Of a DNA stretch of 64,000 bases, positions 53,857 to 64,000 are shown one piece after another. The translations under genes were made by a program, and so were the position numbers. The stretch comes from Georgenia faecalis. Its GTDB lineage: Bacteria > Actinomycetota > Actinomycetes > Actinomycetales > Actinomycetaceae. The notes under the pieces are model-generated. The model was not told the origin of the DNA and ran no database searches. It saw only the letters and a program-made list of their open reading frames with translations. Position 1 is the stretch's first letter. Every line of letters starts with the position of its first letter. The stretch spans positions 1,178,001 through 1,242,000 of the forward strand of contig NZ_CP033325.1 in assembly GCF_003710105.1 (NCBI RefSeq), in the 5' to 3' direction.

Positions 53857-54699
53857 ATGAGCGCCCCCGTCTTCCTCGCCGCCGCGGCGGAGCTCGCCGG
53901 CGCCCGGCCCCACGCCACGGTCACGGTGCGCGGGGACGAGGCGCGCCACGCGGTGAGCGTGCGCCGGATCCGGGCGGGCGAGGTCGTCGAGCTCGTCGAC
54001 GGTGCCGGCACGCGGGTGCGGGGCACGGTGGCGCACGCCGCCCCCGACGCGCTCAGCGTCGCCGTCGACGACGTCACCCACGAGCCGGCGCCCGACGTCG
54101 CCCTCGTCCTCGTCCAGGCCCTCGCCAAGGGCGGCCGCGACGAGCAGGCGGTGGAGACCGCCACGGAGGCGGGCGTCGACGCCGTCGTGCCCTGGCAGTC
54201 CGAGCGCTGCATCTCCGTGTGGGCCGGGGCAAAGGCCGCCCGCGGGCGCGAGCGCTGGGCCGCCGTCGCCCGCGCCGCCGCCAAGCAGTCCCGCCGGGCC
54301 TGGGTGCCGCCGGTGCGCGATCTCGTCGTCGGGCGCGCGCTCGTCGCGGCGACCCAGGCCACCGTGGCCGCCGGGGGTGCCGTCCTCGTCCTCCACGAGG
54401 AGGCGACCACCCCGCTCGCGGCGGCGACGCTCCCCGCCGGCCCCCCCTCGGCGCCGCCCGCAGGCCCGGCGACGCCCTCGTCGCCCGCCGGACCCCCGAC
54501 GCCCCCCGTGGCACCGCCCGCGACGCCCGAGGTCCTCGTCGTCGTCGGGCCGGAGGGCGGCCTCACCGACGGCGAGGTCGAGGCGCTCGTCGGCGCCGGC
54601 GGCCAGGCGGTCCGCCTCGGGCCGCACGTCGTGCGCACCTCGACGGCCGGACCGCTCGCCGTCGCCTCCCTCGCCCAGCGGCTCGGCCGCTGGGGCTGA
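53857..54699 (+). CDS. rsmE: 16S rRNA (uracil-1498-N3)-methyltransferase with Pro-rich insert
   Basis: A 280-residue SPOUT methyltransferase. The N-terminal PUA-like domain has DEARHAVSVRRIRAGEVVE; the SPOUT knot has LVQALAKGGRDEQAVETATE near 86, VVPWQSERC near 110 and VVVGPEGGLTDGEVE near 228 with RLGPHVVRTSTAG near 250. Residues about 191-223, just before the knot strand, form a Pro/Ala/Ser insert not expected in the family. It follows dnaJ, as is usual. Confidence 0.92.
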   Translation: MSAPVFLAAAAELAGARPHATVTVRGDEARHAVSVRRIRAGEVVELVDGAGTRVRGTVAHAAPDALSVAVDDVTHEPAPDVALVLVQALAKGGRDEQAVETATEAGVDAVVPWQSERCISVWAGAKAARGRERWAAVARAAAKQSRRAWVPPVRDLVVGRALVAATQATVAAGGAVLVLHEEATTPLAAATLPAGPPSAPPAGPATPSSPAGPPTPPVAPPATPEVLVVVGPEGGLTDGEVEALVGAGGQAVRLGPHVVRTSTAGPLAVASLAQRLGRWG

Positions 54700-54720
54700 G
54701 CGTCCGCCCGGCGCCGGCTG

Positions 54721-54758
54721 CGCGCTCGGGGCTTCGCTCGCGCGCTCGGGGCTTCGCT
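54721..54758 (+). repeat. 20-bp tandem duplication upstream of phoH
   Basis: CGCGCTCGGGGCTTCGCT occurs at 54721-54738 and 54741-54758. It lies between rsmE and the TAACAT box (54788-54793) that precedes phoH. Confidence 0.7.
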
Positions 54759-54804
54759 ATCGACGGGACTCCCGGGAGCCCCGCGGGTAACATGTGCGCG
54801 ATCC

Positions 54805-55889
<1,085 letters not shown>

Positions 55890-55893
<4 letters not shown>

Positions 55894-56342
55894 GCACCGA
55901 GGTGAGCAACGAGTCCGGCTTCCCGGTCGCCGAGGAGGAGTTCGCGGCGCTGGCGCGGTACGTGCTCGAGGAGATGCACGTCCACCCCCAGGCCGAGCTG
56001 TCCATCCTCTTCGTCACCACCGACGTCATGGCCGAGCTCCACGAGCGCTGGATGGACGAGCCCGGTCCCACGGACGTCCTCTCCTTCCCCATGGACGAGA
56101 TGCGGCCCGGGCGCGAGGGCGAGGAGCTCGCCCCCGGCACGCTGGGCGACGTCGTCCTGTGCCCCGAGGTGGCGGCCGCCCAGGCCCGCACCGCCGGGCA
56201 CTCCACGGCGGAGGAGCTCCTCCTGCTGACGACGCACGGCATCCTGCACCTGCTCGGGTACGACCATGCCGAGCCCGAGGAGGAGAAGGAGATGTTCGCG
56301 CTCCAACGCCGGCTCCTGCTCACCTTCCTCGCGGGACGCTGA
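55890..56342 (+). CDS. ybeY: endoribonuclease YbeY (rRNA maturation)
   Basis: A 150-residue metalloprotein with the zinc motif [12 protein letters not shown] (H-x3-H-x5-H) near residues 114-125. [11 protein letters not shown] near residue 60 is conserved. YbeY takes part in 16S rRNA 3' maturation and ribosome quality control. It overlaps the phoH stop by four bases (ATGA). Confidence 0.95.
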
Positions 56343-56345
56343 CGC

Positions 56346-57650
56346 ATGGACGGCTTGCTCCCGGACATCCCGGAGTGGTGGCTCCTCGCCCTCGCCGGCC
56401 TCGCGCTCGTGCTCGCGGCGTTCCTCGGCGCCGCCGAGTCGGCGCTCCAGCGCATCGGCCGCACCGCCCTCACCGAGCTCTCCACGAGCGGGAAGCCGCG
56501 CGCCGCCCTCGTCGAGCGGCTGGTCGCCGAGCGGACCGTCGTGGGCGGGGCCGCCGCGTTCACCCGGGTGCTCGCGGAGATGACGGCGGCCGTGTGCCTC
56601 ACCCTCGCTGTCGCCGACCTGCTGCCCCAGTGGTGGCAGGTGCTGCTCGTCGCCGTCGCCGCCACGGCGCTGCTCGGCTCCATCGTCGCCGGCCTCGGGC
56701 CGCGCCGGCTCGGGCGCCGCAACCCCGGCGGGGTGCTCCACGCCCTCGCCCCGCTCCTGCGCGTCCTCGCCGCGATCGGCCGCCCCTTCGCACGCCTCGC
56801 CCGGGCCTTCCGGTCCCCGCCCACCGAGGCCGAGGCCCGGGAGGAGGCGGAGGAGGACCTGCGCGACATGGTCGACCGGGTGAGCCAGTCCGACCACCTC
56901 GCCGACGACGAGCGCGAGATGCTCCAGTCGATCTTCGAGCTGCGCACCACCTTCGTCCGCGAGGTCATGGTCCCGCGCCCGGACATGGTGACCATCGACG
57001 CCGACAAGTCGCTCAACAAGGCGCTGTCCCTCTTCGTACGGTCGGGGTACTCCCGCATCCCCGTGGTGGGGGAGAGCGTCGACGACCTGCTCGGGGTCCT
57101 CTACCTCAAGGACGTCCTGCGGCGCACGCACCCGCGCCCGGACCTGGGCACGACGGACGTCGCGTCCGTCATGCGGGCCGCCGTCTTCGTCCCGGAGACC
57201 CGGCGCGTCGACGACCTGCTCCGCGAGATGCAGGCGGAGTCCTTCCACATCGCCATGGTCGTCGACGAGTACGGGGGCATCGCCGGCCTCGTCACCATCG
57301 AGGACCTCCTCGAGGAGCTCGTCGGGGAGATGACCGACGAGCACGACCGGGCCGAGCCCGAGGTGGAGCACCTCGAGGACGGCGTGGTCCGCGTCCCCGC
57401 GCGGCTCGCCATCGGCGAGCTCGGCGACCTCTTCGGCCTCGAGCTCGAGGACGACGACGTCGACTCCGCGGGTGGGCTTCTCGCCAAGGCGCTGGGCAAA
57501 GTGCCCATCCCGGGCGCGGAGGTGGACGTCCACGGCCTCCACCTCGTCGCCGAGCGCGCCCAGGGCCGACGGCGCCAGATCGCCACGATCCTGGCCTGGC
57601 GCACCCCCGTGACCACACCCGAGACAGAAGAGGAGGTGAGCCGAGCATGA
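56346..57650 (+). CDS. hemolysin/CorC-like CBS domain membrane protein
   Basis: A 434-residue protein: an N-terminal DUF21-like membrane domain with helices near 13-30, 77-95 and 97-115; then two CBS domains (about 200-320, with [14 protein letters not shown] at the start and [20 protein letters not shown] at the end) and a C-terminal CorC/HlyC domain (about 335-425). The family is linked to magnesium/cobalt efflux. It starts four bases after ybeY and overlaps era by ATGA. Confidence 0.92.
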   Translation: MDGLLPDIPEWWLLALAGLALVLAAFLGAAESALQRIGRTALTELSTSGKPRAALVERLVAERTVVGGAAAFTRVLAEMTAAVCLTLAVADLLPQWWQVLLVAVAATALLGSIVAGLGPRRLGRRNPGGVLHALAPLLRVLAAIGRPFARLARAFRSPPTEAEAREEAEEDLRDMVDRVSQSDHLADDEREMLQSIFELRTTFVREVMVPRPDMVTIDADKSLNKALSLFVRSGYSRIPVVGESVDDLLGVLYLKDVLRRTHPRPDLGTTDVASVMRAAVFVPETRRVDDLLREMQAESFHIAMVVDEYGGIAGLVTIEDLLEELVGEMTDEHDRAEPEVEHLEDGVVRVPARLAIGELGDLFGLELEDDDVDSAGGLLAKALGKVPIPGAEVDVHGLHLVAERAQGRRRQIATILAWRTPVTTPETEEEVSRA

Positions 57651-58573
57651 GCATGTCCCACACCTGGCCCGAGAACTTCCGAGCGGGTTTCGCCTGCCTG
57701 GTCGGCCGGCCGAACGCCGGCAAGTCGACCCTGACCAACGCCCTGGTGGGCCAGAAGGTGGCCATCACCTCGGGCCGCCCGCAGACCACCCGGCACACCG
57801 TCCGAGGCATCGTGCACCGGCCCGACGGCCAGCTCGTCCTCGTCGACACGCCCGGGCTGCACCGCCCGCGCACGCTCCTGGGCCAGCGGCTCAACGACCT
57901 CGTCCGCGAGACCCTCGGCGAGGTCGACGTCGTCGCGTTCTGCCTGCCCGCGAACGAGCGCATCGGGCCCGGCGACCGGTTCATCGCCCGCGAGCTCGCC
58001 GAGTCCCGCACCCCCGTCGTCGCCGTCGCGACGAAGTCCGACACCGTGGGGCGCGAGCGGCTCGCGGAGCACCTTCTCGAGATCGACGCCCTCGGCACCT
58101 GGGCGGACATCGTCCCCGTCTCGGCGACCCGCGGGGAGCAGGTCGACGTCCTCACCGACGTGCTCCTCGGCCAGATGCCGGCCTCCCCGCCGTTGTACCC
58201 GGACGGGGAGCTCACCGACGAGCCCGAGCTGGTGATGATCGCCGAGCTCGTCCGCGAGGCGGCCCTCGAGGGCGTGCGCGACGAGCTCCCGCACTCCCTG
58301 GCGGTCGTCGTGGAGGAGATCATCGCGCGCGAGCGCGCCGACGACGACCCCCGGCCGCCGATGCTCGACGTGCACGTCAACCTCTTCGTCGAGCGCGACT
58401 CGCAGAAGGCCATCGTCATCGGCAAGGGCGGCGCCCGGCTGCGCGAGGTGGGCTCCCAGGCCCGGCACGCCATCGAGGCGCTGCTCGGCACCCGCGTCTA
58501 CCTCGACCTGCACGTCAAGGTGGCCAAGGACTGGCAGCGCGACCCCAAGCTCCTCGAGCGCCTCGGCTTCTGA
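57647..58573 (+). CDS. era: GTPase Era
   Basis: A 308-residue GTPase in small-subunit ribosome assembly. G1 is GRPNAGKST near residue 21, G3 DTPG near 67, G4 TKSD near 128, and PVSA marks G5. The C-terminal KH domain has [17 protein letters not shown] near 262, which binds the 16S rRNA end. The ATG overlaps the preceding stop, so it is translated with the CBS protein. Confidence 0.96.
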   Translation: MSMSHTWPENFRAGFACLVGRPNAGKSTLTNALVGQKVAITSGRPQTTRHTVRGIVHRPDGQLVLVDTPGLHRPRTLLGQRLNDLVRETLGEVDVVAFCLPANERIGPGDRFIARELAESRTPVVAVATKSDTVGRERLAEHLLEIDALGTWADIVPVSATRGEQVDVLTDVLLGQMPASPPLYPDGELTDEPELVMIAELVREAALEGVRDELPHSLAVVVEEIIARERADDDPRPPMLDVHVNLFVERDSQKAIVIGKGGARLREVGSQARHAIEALLGTRVYLDLHVKVAKDWQRDPKLLERLGF

Positions 58574-58588
58574 TGATCCACCGGCCAC

Positions 58589-58594
58589 TACCCT
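58589..58594 (+). promoter_or_regulatory. -10 box of a leaderless promoter for the membrane hydrolase
   Basis: TACCCT lies 7 nt before the GTG at 58602, directly after the era stop, with no ribosome-binding site. Confidence 0.5.
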
Positions 58595-58601
58595 GGGCGC
58601 G

Positions 58602-60080
58602 GTGAGGTCCCAGAAGGCGGCGGTCACCCTCGTCCTCGTGCTGCTCTTCGGTCTGCTCGGGTCGATCGCCGGCCCCGCGTGGAACCCTCAGCCGCTCGAG
58701 CGCACGTTGGTGCCGGCCGCGCAGGACGTGCGGATCGGCGGCGACGTCGTCACCGACCCCGTGGGCACCTACGAGGTGACGAGTGAGGTCATCACCGTCG
58801 AGCTCGACGGGGCGTCGGTGGACGCCACCGTCCGTGGACCGGTCGACGCGCCCGGGGACCGCGCCGGCGTCGTCTTCCTCCACGGGGCCGGGACGGCCAC
58901 CCACGAGACCTTCTTCGACATCTCCACGGCGCTGGCCTCCGCCGGCGTCGTCGCGCTGGTCCCCGACAAGCGGATGGACACGTACACCACCCGGGAGCGC
59001 GACTACGAGGGGATGGCGCAGGACTACCTCGCCTCGCTCGAGGTCCTCGCCGGCTGGCCTGGCGTCGACCCGGACCGGGTGGGGATCTACGCCGAGAGCG
59101 AGGGGGCGTTCATCGCCCCGGTGGCGGCGGCGGAGAACGACGCCGTCGACTTCGTCATCCTCGTCTCCGCCCCGGTCGTCACCCCGCGGGAGCAGGCGGC
59201 GTTCGCCGTCGACTCCTACCTGCGCAACATCGGCGCCCCCGAACAGCTGCTGCGGGCCGTCCCGCGCCTGATCGGCAGCGAGATCCCCGGTGGCGGCTTC
59301 GAGTACGCCGACTTCGACCCGGCGCCGTACCAGCGGCGGGTGACGCAGCCCGTCCTCATGGTCTACGGCACCGCCGACGCCTCCATGCCGACCGTCCAGG
59401 GGCCTGAGCAGGTCATCGACGACATCGCCGCGGCGGGCAACACCGCCTACACGGTGCGGTACTTCGCGGACGCCAACCACGGGATCCGCATCGGCGGGGA
59501 GCTCGCGCCCGGCTTCGCCGAGGACGTCGCCCGCTGGATCCAGGGCCTGCCCGAGACCGCGGAGGCGACGCCCCGGATCGCCGGCGCCGAGCCGGAGCAG
59601 CGCTACCGCGCCGACCCGGTGGCCCGCCCCCGGTGGTACATGGCCGGGGACATGCTCGTCGTGTCCTTGGTCAGCGGCGTGGGCCTCGTCCTGCTGGGGC
59701 CGCTCGTGTGGCTCGGCTCCCGGGCGGTCCGGCGGCCGGCCCGGGTCCCGGCACCCGTGGGCCGGTGGACGACGGCGCTGGGCCTGGGCGTCCTCGCCGT
59801 GTGGGTGCTCTTCCTCGCCTACCTCGTCTCCGTCGCCAGCCTCGCGCTGAACTACCAGACGGACCCGCTCCTCGTGCGCGGGGGGTGGTTGGGGATCCAG
59901 GTGCTCGCCGTGGCGACGACCGGGATCCTCGTGGGCTCGGCCGACCGGTGGTGGCGGTCGCGCCGCAGCGGCGACGGGCCGAGTGCCGCCGGCACGGTGG
60001 CGCTCGCCAGCGTCCACCTCGGCGCCCTCGCGCTGCTCGTGCTCGCCGGGTACTGGGGGATCTTCCCGACCGTCCTGTGA
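58602..60080 (+). CDS. membrane-anchored alpha/beta hydrolase
   Basis: A 492-residue protein. Residues 7-26 form a signal anchor or signal peptide. An alpha/beta-hydrolase domain spans about 60-310: [14 protein letters not shown] (oxyanion region), [10 protein letters not shown] with the likely nucleophile Ser (the usual first Gly of the elbow is Ala), YGTADAS with the likely Asp and FADANHGI with the likely His. The C-terminal third has about four hydrophobic helices (about 350-375, 395-420, 430-448, 470-490). The catalytic domain is probably outside the cell. Substrate unknown. Confidence 0.82.
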   Translation: MRSQKAAVTLVLVLLFGLLGSIAGPAWNPQPLERTLVPAAQDVRIGGDVVTDPVGTYEVTSEVITVELDGASVDATVRGPVDAPGDRAGVVFLHGAGTATHETFFDISTALASAGVVALVPDKRMDTYTTRERDYEGMAQDYLASLEVLAGWPGVDPDRVGIYAESEGAFIAPVAAAENDAVDFVILVSAPVVTPREQAAFAVDSYLRNIGAPEQLLRAVPRLIGSEIPGGGFEYADFDPAPYQRRVTQPVLMVYGTADASMPTVQGPEQVIDDIAAAGNTAYTVRYFADANHGIRIGGELAPGFAEDVARWIQGLPETAEATPRIAGAEPEQRYRADPVARPRWYMAGDMLVVSLVSGVGLVLLGPLVWLGSRAVRRPARVPAPVGRWTTALGLGVLAVWVLFLAYLVSVASLALNYQTDPLLVRGGWLGIQVLAVATTGILVGSADRWWRSRRSGDGPSAAGTVALASVHLGALALLVLAGYWGIFPTVL

Positions 60081-60151
60081 GCCGCGCCACGGCGGGCGCA
60101 CCGGGCCATAGGATCGCCCGCGAGAGTCGCCGCGACGCGGAGAGGGAGCGG

Positions 60152-60886
60152 ATGCGCACGCAGTGGGGCGTGGCCACGGACACCGGCGGCCACCGCAGGG
60201 TCAACGAGGACGCCGTTCTCGCGCGCCCCCCGGTCTTCGTCGTCGCCGACGGCATGGGGGGCCACGCCCGCGGCGACATGGCGAGCCGCACGGTCGTCGC
60301 CGAGCTGGCCGCGCTCGCCTCCGGTGATGCGCCGCTGCGTCCCGACGACGTCCGGGCCGCCGTCGGCCGCGCCGCGAGCCGCATCCGCGAGACGATGGCG
60401 GCCGACGCCGAGCCCGCCGCCGCCGGGTCCACGCTCGCCGGCGTCGTCCTCACCGAGCAGGACGGCGAGCCGTACTGGCTCGTCCTCAACGTGGGGGACT
60501 CGCGGGTCTACCGCAGCGCGGCCACGGGGCTGGAGCAGGTGAGCGTGGACCACTCCCTCGTCCAGGAGCTCGTCGACGCGGGCACCATCGACGCCGAGCA
60601 GGCGCGCCGTCACCCGCAGCGCAACGTCATCACCCGCGCCGTCGGCACCGGGGCGGTGCCCGACGTCGACTTCTGGATGCTGCGCGCCCTCGCCGGTGAG
60701 CGGCTCCTCGTGTGCAGCGACGGGCTCGTCGAGGAGCTGTCCGACGCCGAGATCGGCGAGGTCCTCGGCGGCGCCGGCGACGCTCCCGCGGTGGCGGAGG
60801 CGCTCGTGGCGCGCGCGATGGGTGACGCCGGGGCGCGCGACAACGTCACCGCGCTCGTCGTCGAGGTCGTGCCCGGCGACGACTGA
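60152..60886 (+). CDS. PP2C family protein serine/threonine phosphatase
   Basis: A 244-residue metal-dependent phosphatase. RVNEDAVLARP, VVADGMGGHARGDMAS, NVGDSRVYR, LLVCSDGLVEELSD and GARDNVTALVVEV are PP2C motifs with the metal-binding aspartates in place. No membrane helix. The GGAGAGGGAGCGG ribosome-binding site and a TAGGAT -10 box (60109-60114) are visible. Its neighbour carries an FHA domain, which binds phosphothreonine, so the phosphatase may reverse the signal FHA reads. Confidence 0.92.
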   Translation: MRTQWGVATDTGGHRRVNEDAVLARPPVFVVADGMGGHARGDMASRTVVAELAALASGDAPLRPDDVRAAVGRAASRIRETMAADAEPAAAGSTLAGVVLTEQDGEPYWLVLNVGDSRVYRSAATGLEQVSVDHSLVQELVDAGTIDAEQARRHPQRNVITRAVGTGAVPDVDFWMLRALAGERLLVCSDGLVEELSDAEIGEVLGGAGDAPAVAEALVARAMGDAGARDNVTALVVEVVPGDD

Positions 60887-60989
60887 GGGCAGGGAGAACG
60901 GCCCGGGAGTGCGTCCGGCGCGTAGCCGCGGGTCGACGTCGACGCCGACGCGGTCGCGGTCGCGGCGGGGGGTGGTCACACCGGGGCGC

Positions 60990-61118
60990 GGGGCGGCCGG
61001 GCGTGCCGGGGCGGCCACGCGGGGCGGCCGGGTGTTCCGGGGCGGCCGGGCGTTCCGGGGCGGCCACGCGGGGCGGCCGGGCGTGCCGGGGCGGCCGGGT
61101 GTTCCGGGGCGGCCACGC
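60990..61118. repeat. compound minisatellite between PP2C and FHA-FtsK genes
   Basis: An 18-bp unit A (GGGGCGGCCGGGYGTKCC) and a 13-bp unit B (GGGGCGGCCACGC) alternate in the order A-B-A-A-B-A-A-B, giving a 49-bp higher-order period. The gap 60887-61318 (432 bp) holds no credible gene; it contains this array, an inverted repeat and the promoter of the next gene. Confidence 0.9.
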
Positions 61119-61222
61119 GGGCCGGCGGTGCCCGAGGCGACGGCCGAGCGGGGGCGGCATCGGGAGGTGCGCCCTCGTGCGCGCGCCACGGCCGGGGTGG
61201 GGGGATGTCCCCATCCGCCGTT

Positions 61223-61256
61223 GTCCACCGCCACGCGTAGGCGCGCGGCGGTGGAC
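61223..61256. promoter_or_regulatory. inverted repeat in the FHA-FtsK promoter region
   Basis: GTCCACCGCC (61223-61232) and GGCGGTGGAC (61247-61256) are perfect 10-bp arms with a 14-nt spacer. The right arm ends 13 bp before a TACGCT -10 candidate (61270-61275), so it may be an operator or -35 region. Confidence 0.45.
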
Positions 61257-61318
61257 CGGCGTCGATGGCTACGCTCGCGGCGGTCGCCGGGTTTCCCTCG
61301 GGAAGGAGCGTCGAGCCG

Positions 61319-64000
61319 ATGCGCATCACGCTGACGCTGCTGCGGGCGGCCGCGGAGCCGGTGGACCTCGCCGTGACCGTGGACGGGACCGCGACCGTCG
61401 GTGACGTGGCCCGGCGGGTGGCCGACAGCGACCCGACCGGGGCCGCCCTCGCTGCGGTCGGCGGGGGTACAGCTGGCAGGGGCGCCGGCACGGCCAGCGG
61501 CGGGGGAGCGAGCGGCGCGGGCGTCGGCGGCCTGGGTGGTCAGGACCCCCTCACCCTGTGCCTGCACGGGCCGGCCGGCGCCCCTGGCCAGCCCCACATG
61601 CTCGCCCCCGAGGCCGTCGCCGCGGAGACGGTGCGCTCCGGATCGGTCGTCTCCCTCGCGCGGCCGAGCCCGACCGGTGCCCGGGCCGAGCCGGCGCCGG
61701 CCGCCCGCCTCGAGGTCCTTGAGGGTCCCGACGCGGGCCTCGTCATCCCGTTGCCCGAGGGCACGACGGTCATCGGCCGGGGCCGCGGCTGCGACGTCCG
61801 GCTGTCCGACCCCACCGTCTCCCAGGAGCACGCCCGGCTCGTGGTGACGGACCTCGTCGAGATCGTCGACCTCCGCTCCGCCAACGGCCTGCTGCTGGGC
61901 GACGGCCTCGTCCAGCGCGCCGCCCTGCTCCCGCAGGACACCGTCGCGCTGGGCGGCACCACCCTGCGTGTCACGCGCATCGCCGCCGGCCGACCCGCCG
62001 CGCTCGACGCCGCCCAGGTGGCCTTCAACCGCTCACCCCGCGTCGCCCCGCGCTACGCGGGGGAGGAGGTCGAGGCACCCACGCCGCCCGACCCGCCCAC
62101 GCCCTCGCGCGTCCCCGTCGTCATGCTCCTCGCGCCGCTCCTCATGGTGCCGGCGCTCCTCGCCACGGGGCGTGACGCCCTCAGCCTCGTCTTCCTCGCG
62201 ATGATGCCGCTCATGATGGCCGGCCACGTCCTCGACCAGCGGGTCACCGGCGCCCGCACCTACCGCGCCGCCGTGGCGCGGTTCACGCAGACGCTCGACG
62301 CCGTGCGCGCCGAGCGCGAGGGCGAGCGGGACGCCGAGCGCGCCGCCCGCCGGCGTGAGTCCCCCTCCGTGGGCGAGGCGACCGCCGCCGCCCTCGCCCT
62401 CGAGCCGCTGCTGTGGAGCCGCCGGCCCGAGCACGAGACCTTCCTCGAGGTGCGGCTGGGCCTGGGGACGCTGCCCTCGCGCGCCACCATCACGCTGCCC
62501 GTCCGCGGCAGGTCCACGCCGGAGTGCTGGGACCGGGTGCTGGCCCTCAGGCGCGACCTCGCCACGGTCGACGACGTCCCGGCGACCGCCCGGCTGCGCG
62601 AGTGCGGCGCCCTCGGCCTCGCCGGCCCCCGCAGCGGCGTCGACGGCGTGGCCCGTGCGGTCCTCGCCGAGCTCGTCACCCTGCACTCCCCGGCCGAGCT
62701 CGTCCTCACCGTGGCGACGTCGGCGGCCAGCGCCGCCCGGTGGGACTGGACCAAGTGGCTGCCCCACGTGGGCTCGGCGCACTCCCCGGTCGAGGGCGCC
62801 CACATCGGCTCGCACCAGGCGGGTGTCGCCCACCTCGTCTCGCGCCTCGAGGCGCTCCTCGATGCCCGCCGGGCCCAGCGCGAGGACCGCTCCGGCGGTC
62901 CGCTGCCGGTCGTCGTGCTCCTCGTCGAGGACGACGCCCCGGTCGAGCGGGGCCGCCTGGTGCGGATCGCCGAGGAAGGGCCCGCCGTCGGCGTCCACGT
63001 CCTGTGGTGCGCGGCCAGGCTCGACCGGCTCCCGGCCGCGTGCCGGACCTTCGTCGCCGTCGGTGCCGCCGGCCCGGACGGCGCGGCCGGGTACGTCCAG
63101 GCGGCCTCGACGGTCCAGCCCCTGCACTGCGAGGTGCTCGACGCCGACGCCGCGATGGCGCTGGGCCGGCACCTCGCCGCCGTCGTCGACGCCGGCGCCC
63201 CGGTGGACGGCGCCTCCGACCTGCCCGCGCGGGTCTCTTTCCTCGCGCTCGCCGGACCGGAGACCGCGCAGGGCCCGACGGCGGTCCTCGACCGCTGGCG
63301 CGAGAACGGCTCCCTGGTGCCGCGCGACGGGAGCCCGCCCCGGCGCCGCCGCCACGACGCCACGCTCCGGGCGCTCGTCGGCCAGGGGGCCACCGAGCCC
63401 TTCACCCTCGACCTGCGCACGCAAGGCCCGCACGCGCTCGTCGGCGGCACCACCGGCGCGGGCAAGAGCGAGTTCCTCCAGGCGTGGGTCCTCGGCATGG
63501 CGACCGCGTACAGCCCCGACCGGGTGACGTTCCTCTTCGTCGACTACAAGGGCGGTTCGGCCTTCGCCGACTGCGTCGACCTGCCGCACGCCGTCGGCCT
63601 CGTCACCGACCTGTCCCCGCACCTCGTGCGCCGCGCCCTCACGTCCCTGCGGGCGGAGCTCCGCCACCGCGAGCGGCTCCTCGGCCGCAGGGGCGCCAAG
63701 GACCTCCTCACCCTGGAGCGCACGGGGGACCCGGCGTGCCCGCCGAGCCTCGTCGTCGTCGTCGACGAGTTCGCGGCGCTGGCCACCGAGGTGCCGGAGT
63801 TCGTCGACGGCGTCGTCGACGTCGCCCAGCGCGGCCGGTCGCTCGGCCTGCACCTGGTCCTCGCGACGCAGCGCCCCGCCGGCGTGATCCGCGACAACCT
63901 GCGCGCCAACACCCACCTGCGCGTCGCCCTGCGGATGAACGACGCGTCCGACTCGCACGACGTCCTCGGGCTGCCGGTCGCCGCGGGGTTCGACCCGGCG
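61319..64000 (+). CDS. FHA domain and FtsK/SpoIIIE-type ATPase, type VII secretion-like (N-terminal part)
   Basis: The first 894 residues of a protein that runs past the window. Residues about 1-130 are a small beta-grasp-like region with a Gly-rich loop; an FHA domain spans about 140-225 (TTVIGRGRGCDVRLSD, SQEHARLVV); two membrane helices lie near 262-305; the first FtsK/SpoIIIE ATPase domain has Walker A GGTTGAGKSE near 707-716, VDYKGGSAF and Walker B VVVVDEFAAL near 820. This is the EccC-like motor of WXG100-type secretion. A GGAAGGAG ribosome-binding site precedes the ATG. The adjacent PP2C supports phospho-control. Confidence 0.88.
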   Translation, partial: MRITLTLLRAAAEPVDLAVTVDGTATVGDVARRVADSDPTGAALAAVGGGTAGRGAGTASGGGASGAGVGGLGGQDPLTLCLHGPAGAPGQPHMLAPEAVAAETVRSGSVVSLARPSPTGARAEPAPAARLEVLEGPDAGLVIPLPEGTTVIGRGRGCDVRLSDPTVSQEHARLVVTDLVEIVDLRSANGLLLGDGLVQRAALLPQDTVALGGTTLRVTRIAAGRPAALDAAQVAFNRSPRVAPRYAGEEVEAPTPPDPPTPSRVPVVMLLAPLLMVPALLATGRDALSLVFLAMMPLMMAGHVLDQRVTGARTYRAAVARFTQTLDAVRAEREGERDAERAARRRESPSVGEATAAALALEPLLWSRRPEHETFLEVRLGLGTLPSRATITLPVRGRSTPECWDRVLALRRDLATVDDVPATARLRECGALGLAGPRSGVDGVARAVLAELVTLHSPAELVLTVATSAASAARWDWTKWLPHVGSAHSPVEGAHIGSHQAGVAHLVSRLEALLDARRAQREDRSGGPLPVVVLLVEDDAPVERGRLVRIAEEGPAVGVHVLWCAARLDRLPAACRTFVAVGAAGPDGAAGYVQAASTVQPLHCEVLDADAAMALGRHLAAVVDAGAPVDGASDLPARVSFLALAGPETAQGPTAVLDRWRENGSLVPRDGSPPRRRRHDATLRALVGQGATEPFTLDLRTQGPHALVGGTTGAGKSEFLQAWVLGMATAYSPDRVTFLFVDYKGGSAFADCVDLPHAVGLVTDLSPHLVRRALTSLRAELRHRERLLGRRGAKDLLTLERTGDPACPPSLVVVVDEFAALATEVPEFVDGVVDVAQRGRSLGLHLVLATQRPAGVIRDNLRANTHLRVALRMNDASDSHDVLGLPVAAGFDPA

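Noticed and set aside
60990-61118. A Pro/Ala-rich small protein encoded through the minisatellite
   Set aside because: Frames stay open on both strands only because the repeat lacks stops; there is no start signal or codon pattern.

Overview
The window is a chromosomal segment of a very G+C-rich actinobacterium. Third-codon positions are almost all G or C, many genes start with GTG, stop/start overlaps (ATGA, GTGA) are common, and a recurrent TANNNT -10 box sits 6-8 nt before a start codon, pointing to leaderless transcripts. The gene order comEA-comEC-holA-rpsT-lepA-hemW ... DUF3097-hrcA-dnaJ-rsmE-phoH-ybeY-CBS-era is the conserved actinobacterial backbone. Proteins such as the DUF222/HNH endonuclease fit Micrococcales (a Cellulomonas- or Georgenia-like organism); this genus-level guess is inference.

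Layout. 1-4.7 kb: end of a GH35 beta-galactosidase and a large secreted GH30-type glycosidase (galactan use), closed by a strong hairpin. 4.9-8.4 kb: an SRPBCC/DUF4166 pair, a LacI regulator with its own operator, a DoxX-like membrane protein and a Dps ferritin. 8.5-11.6 kb: leuS, preceded by an 11-residue leader peptide with adjacent Leu codons and an intrinsic terminator, an apparent transcription attenuator. 11.7-28.7 kb: accessory island with an aldose 1-epimerase, a WYL regulator divergent from a VOC protein across a perfect dyad operator, a triple 46-bp repeat, a DUF222/HNH gene, two luciferase-like oxidoreductases, a flavin reductase, an FGGY kinase, and a roughly 2,590-residue modular protein at 17.8-25.6 kb.

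That giant protein is the most unusual object. It carries an N-terminal AGNxAV motif of the type seen on actinobacterial proteins linked to contractile injection systems, four annexin-like GxGTDE repeats, a hydrophobic small-residue core, a JAMM/JAB-like HxHP...PSxxD region, a Pro/Thr-Gly linker and a C-terminal candidate toxin domain. No immunity gene or injection-system gene is visible nearby.

28.8-41.3 kb: degV, comEA-comEC-holA-NUDIX (coupled), a drug/metabolite transporter, rpsT, an orphan MazF/PemK-type protein, a small membrane protein, lepA and hemW. 41.4-49.0 kb: a seven-gene minus-strand operon (symporter, AGE epimerase, nagB, SIS protein, nagA, neutral-ceramidase-like hydrolase, LacI regulator), every junction overlapping, with a LacI-type operator upstream; it should import and degrade an amino sugar or N-acylated sugar. 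49.1-58.6 kb: VOC and DinB proteins, DUF3097, the CIRCE-controlled hrcA-dnaJ unit, rsmE, phoH, ybeY, a CBS protein and era. 58.6-64 kb: a membrane-anchored alpha/beta hydrolase, a PP2C phosphatase, a G+C-rich minisatellite, and the start of an FHA-FtsK/SpoIIIE ATPase of the type VII secretion kind that runs off the window.
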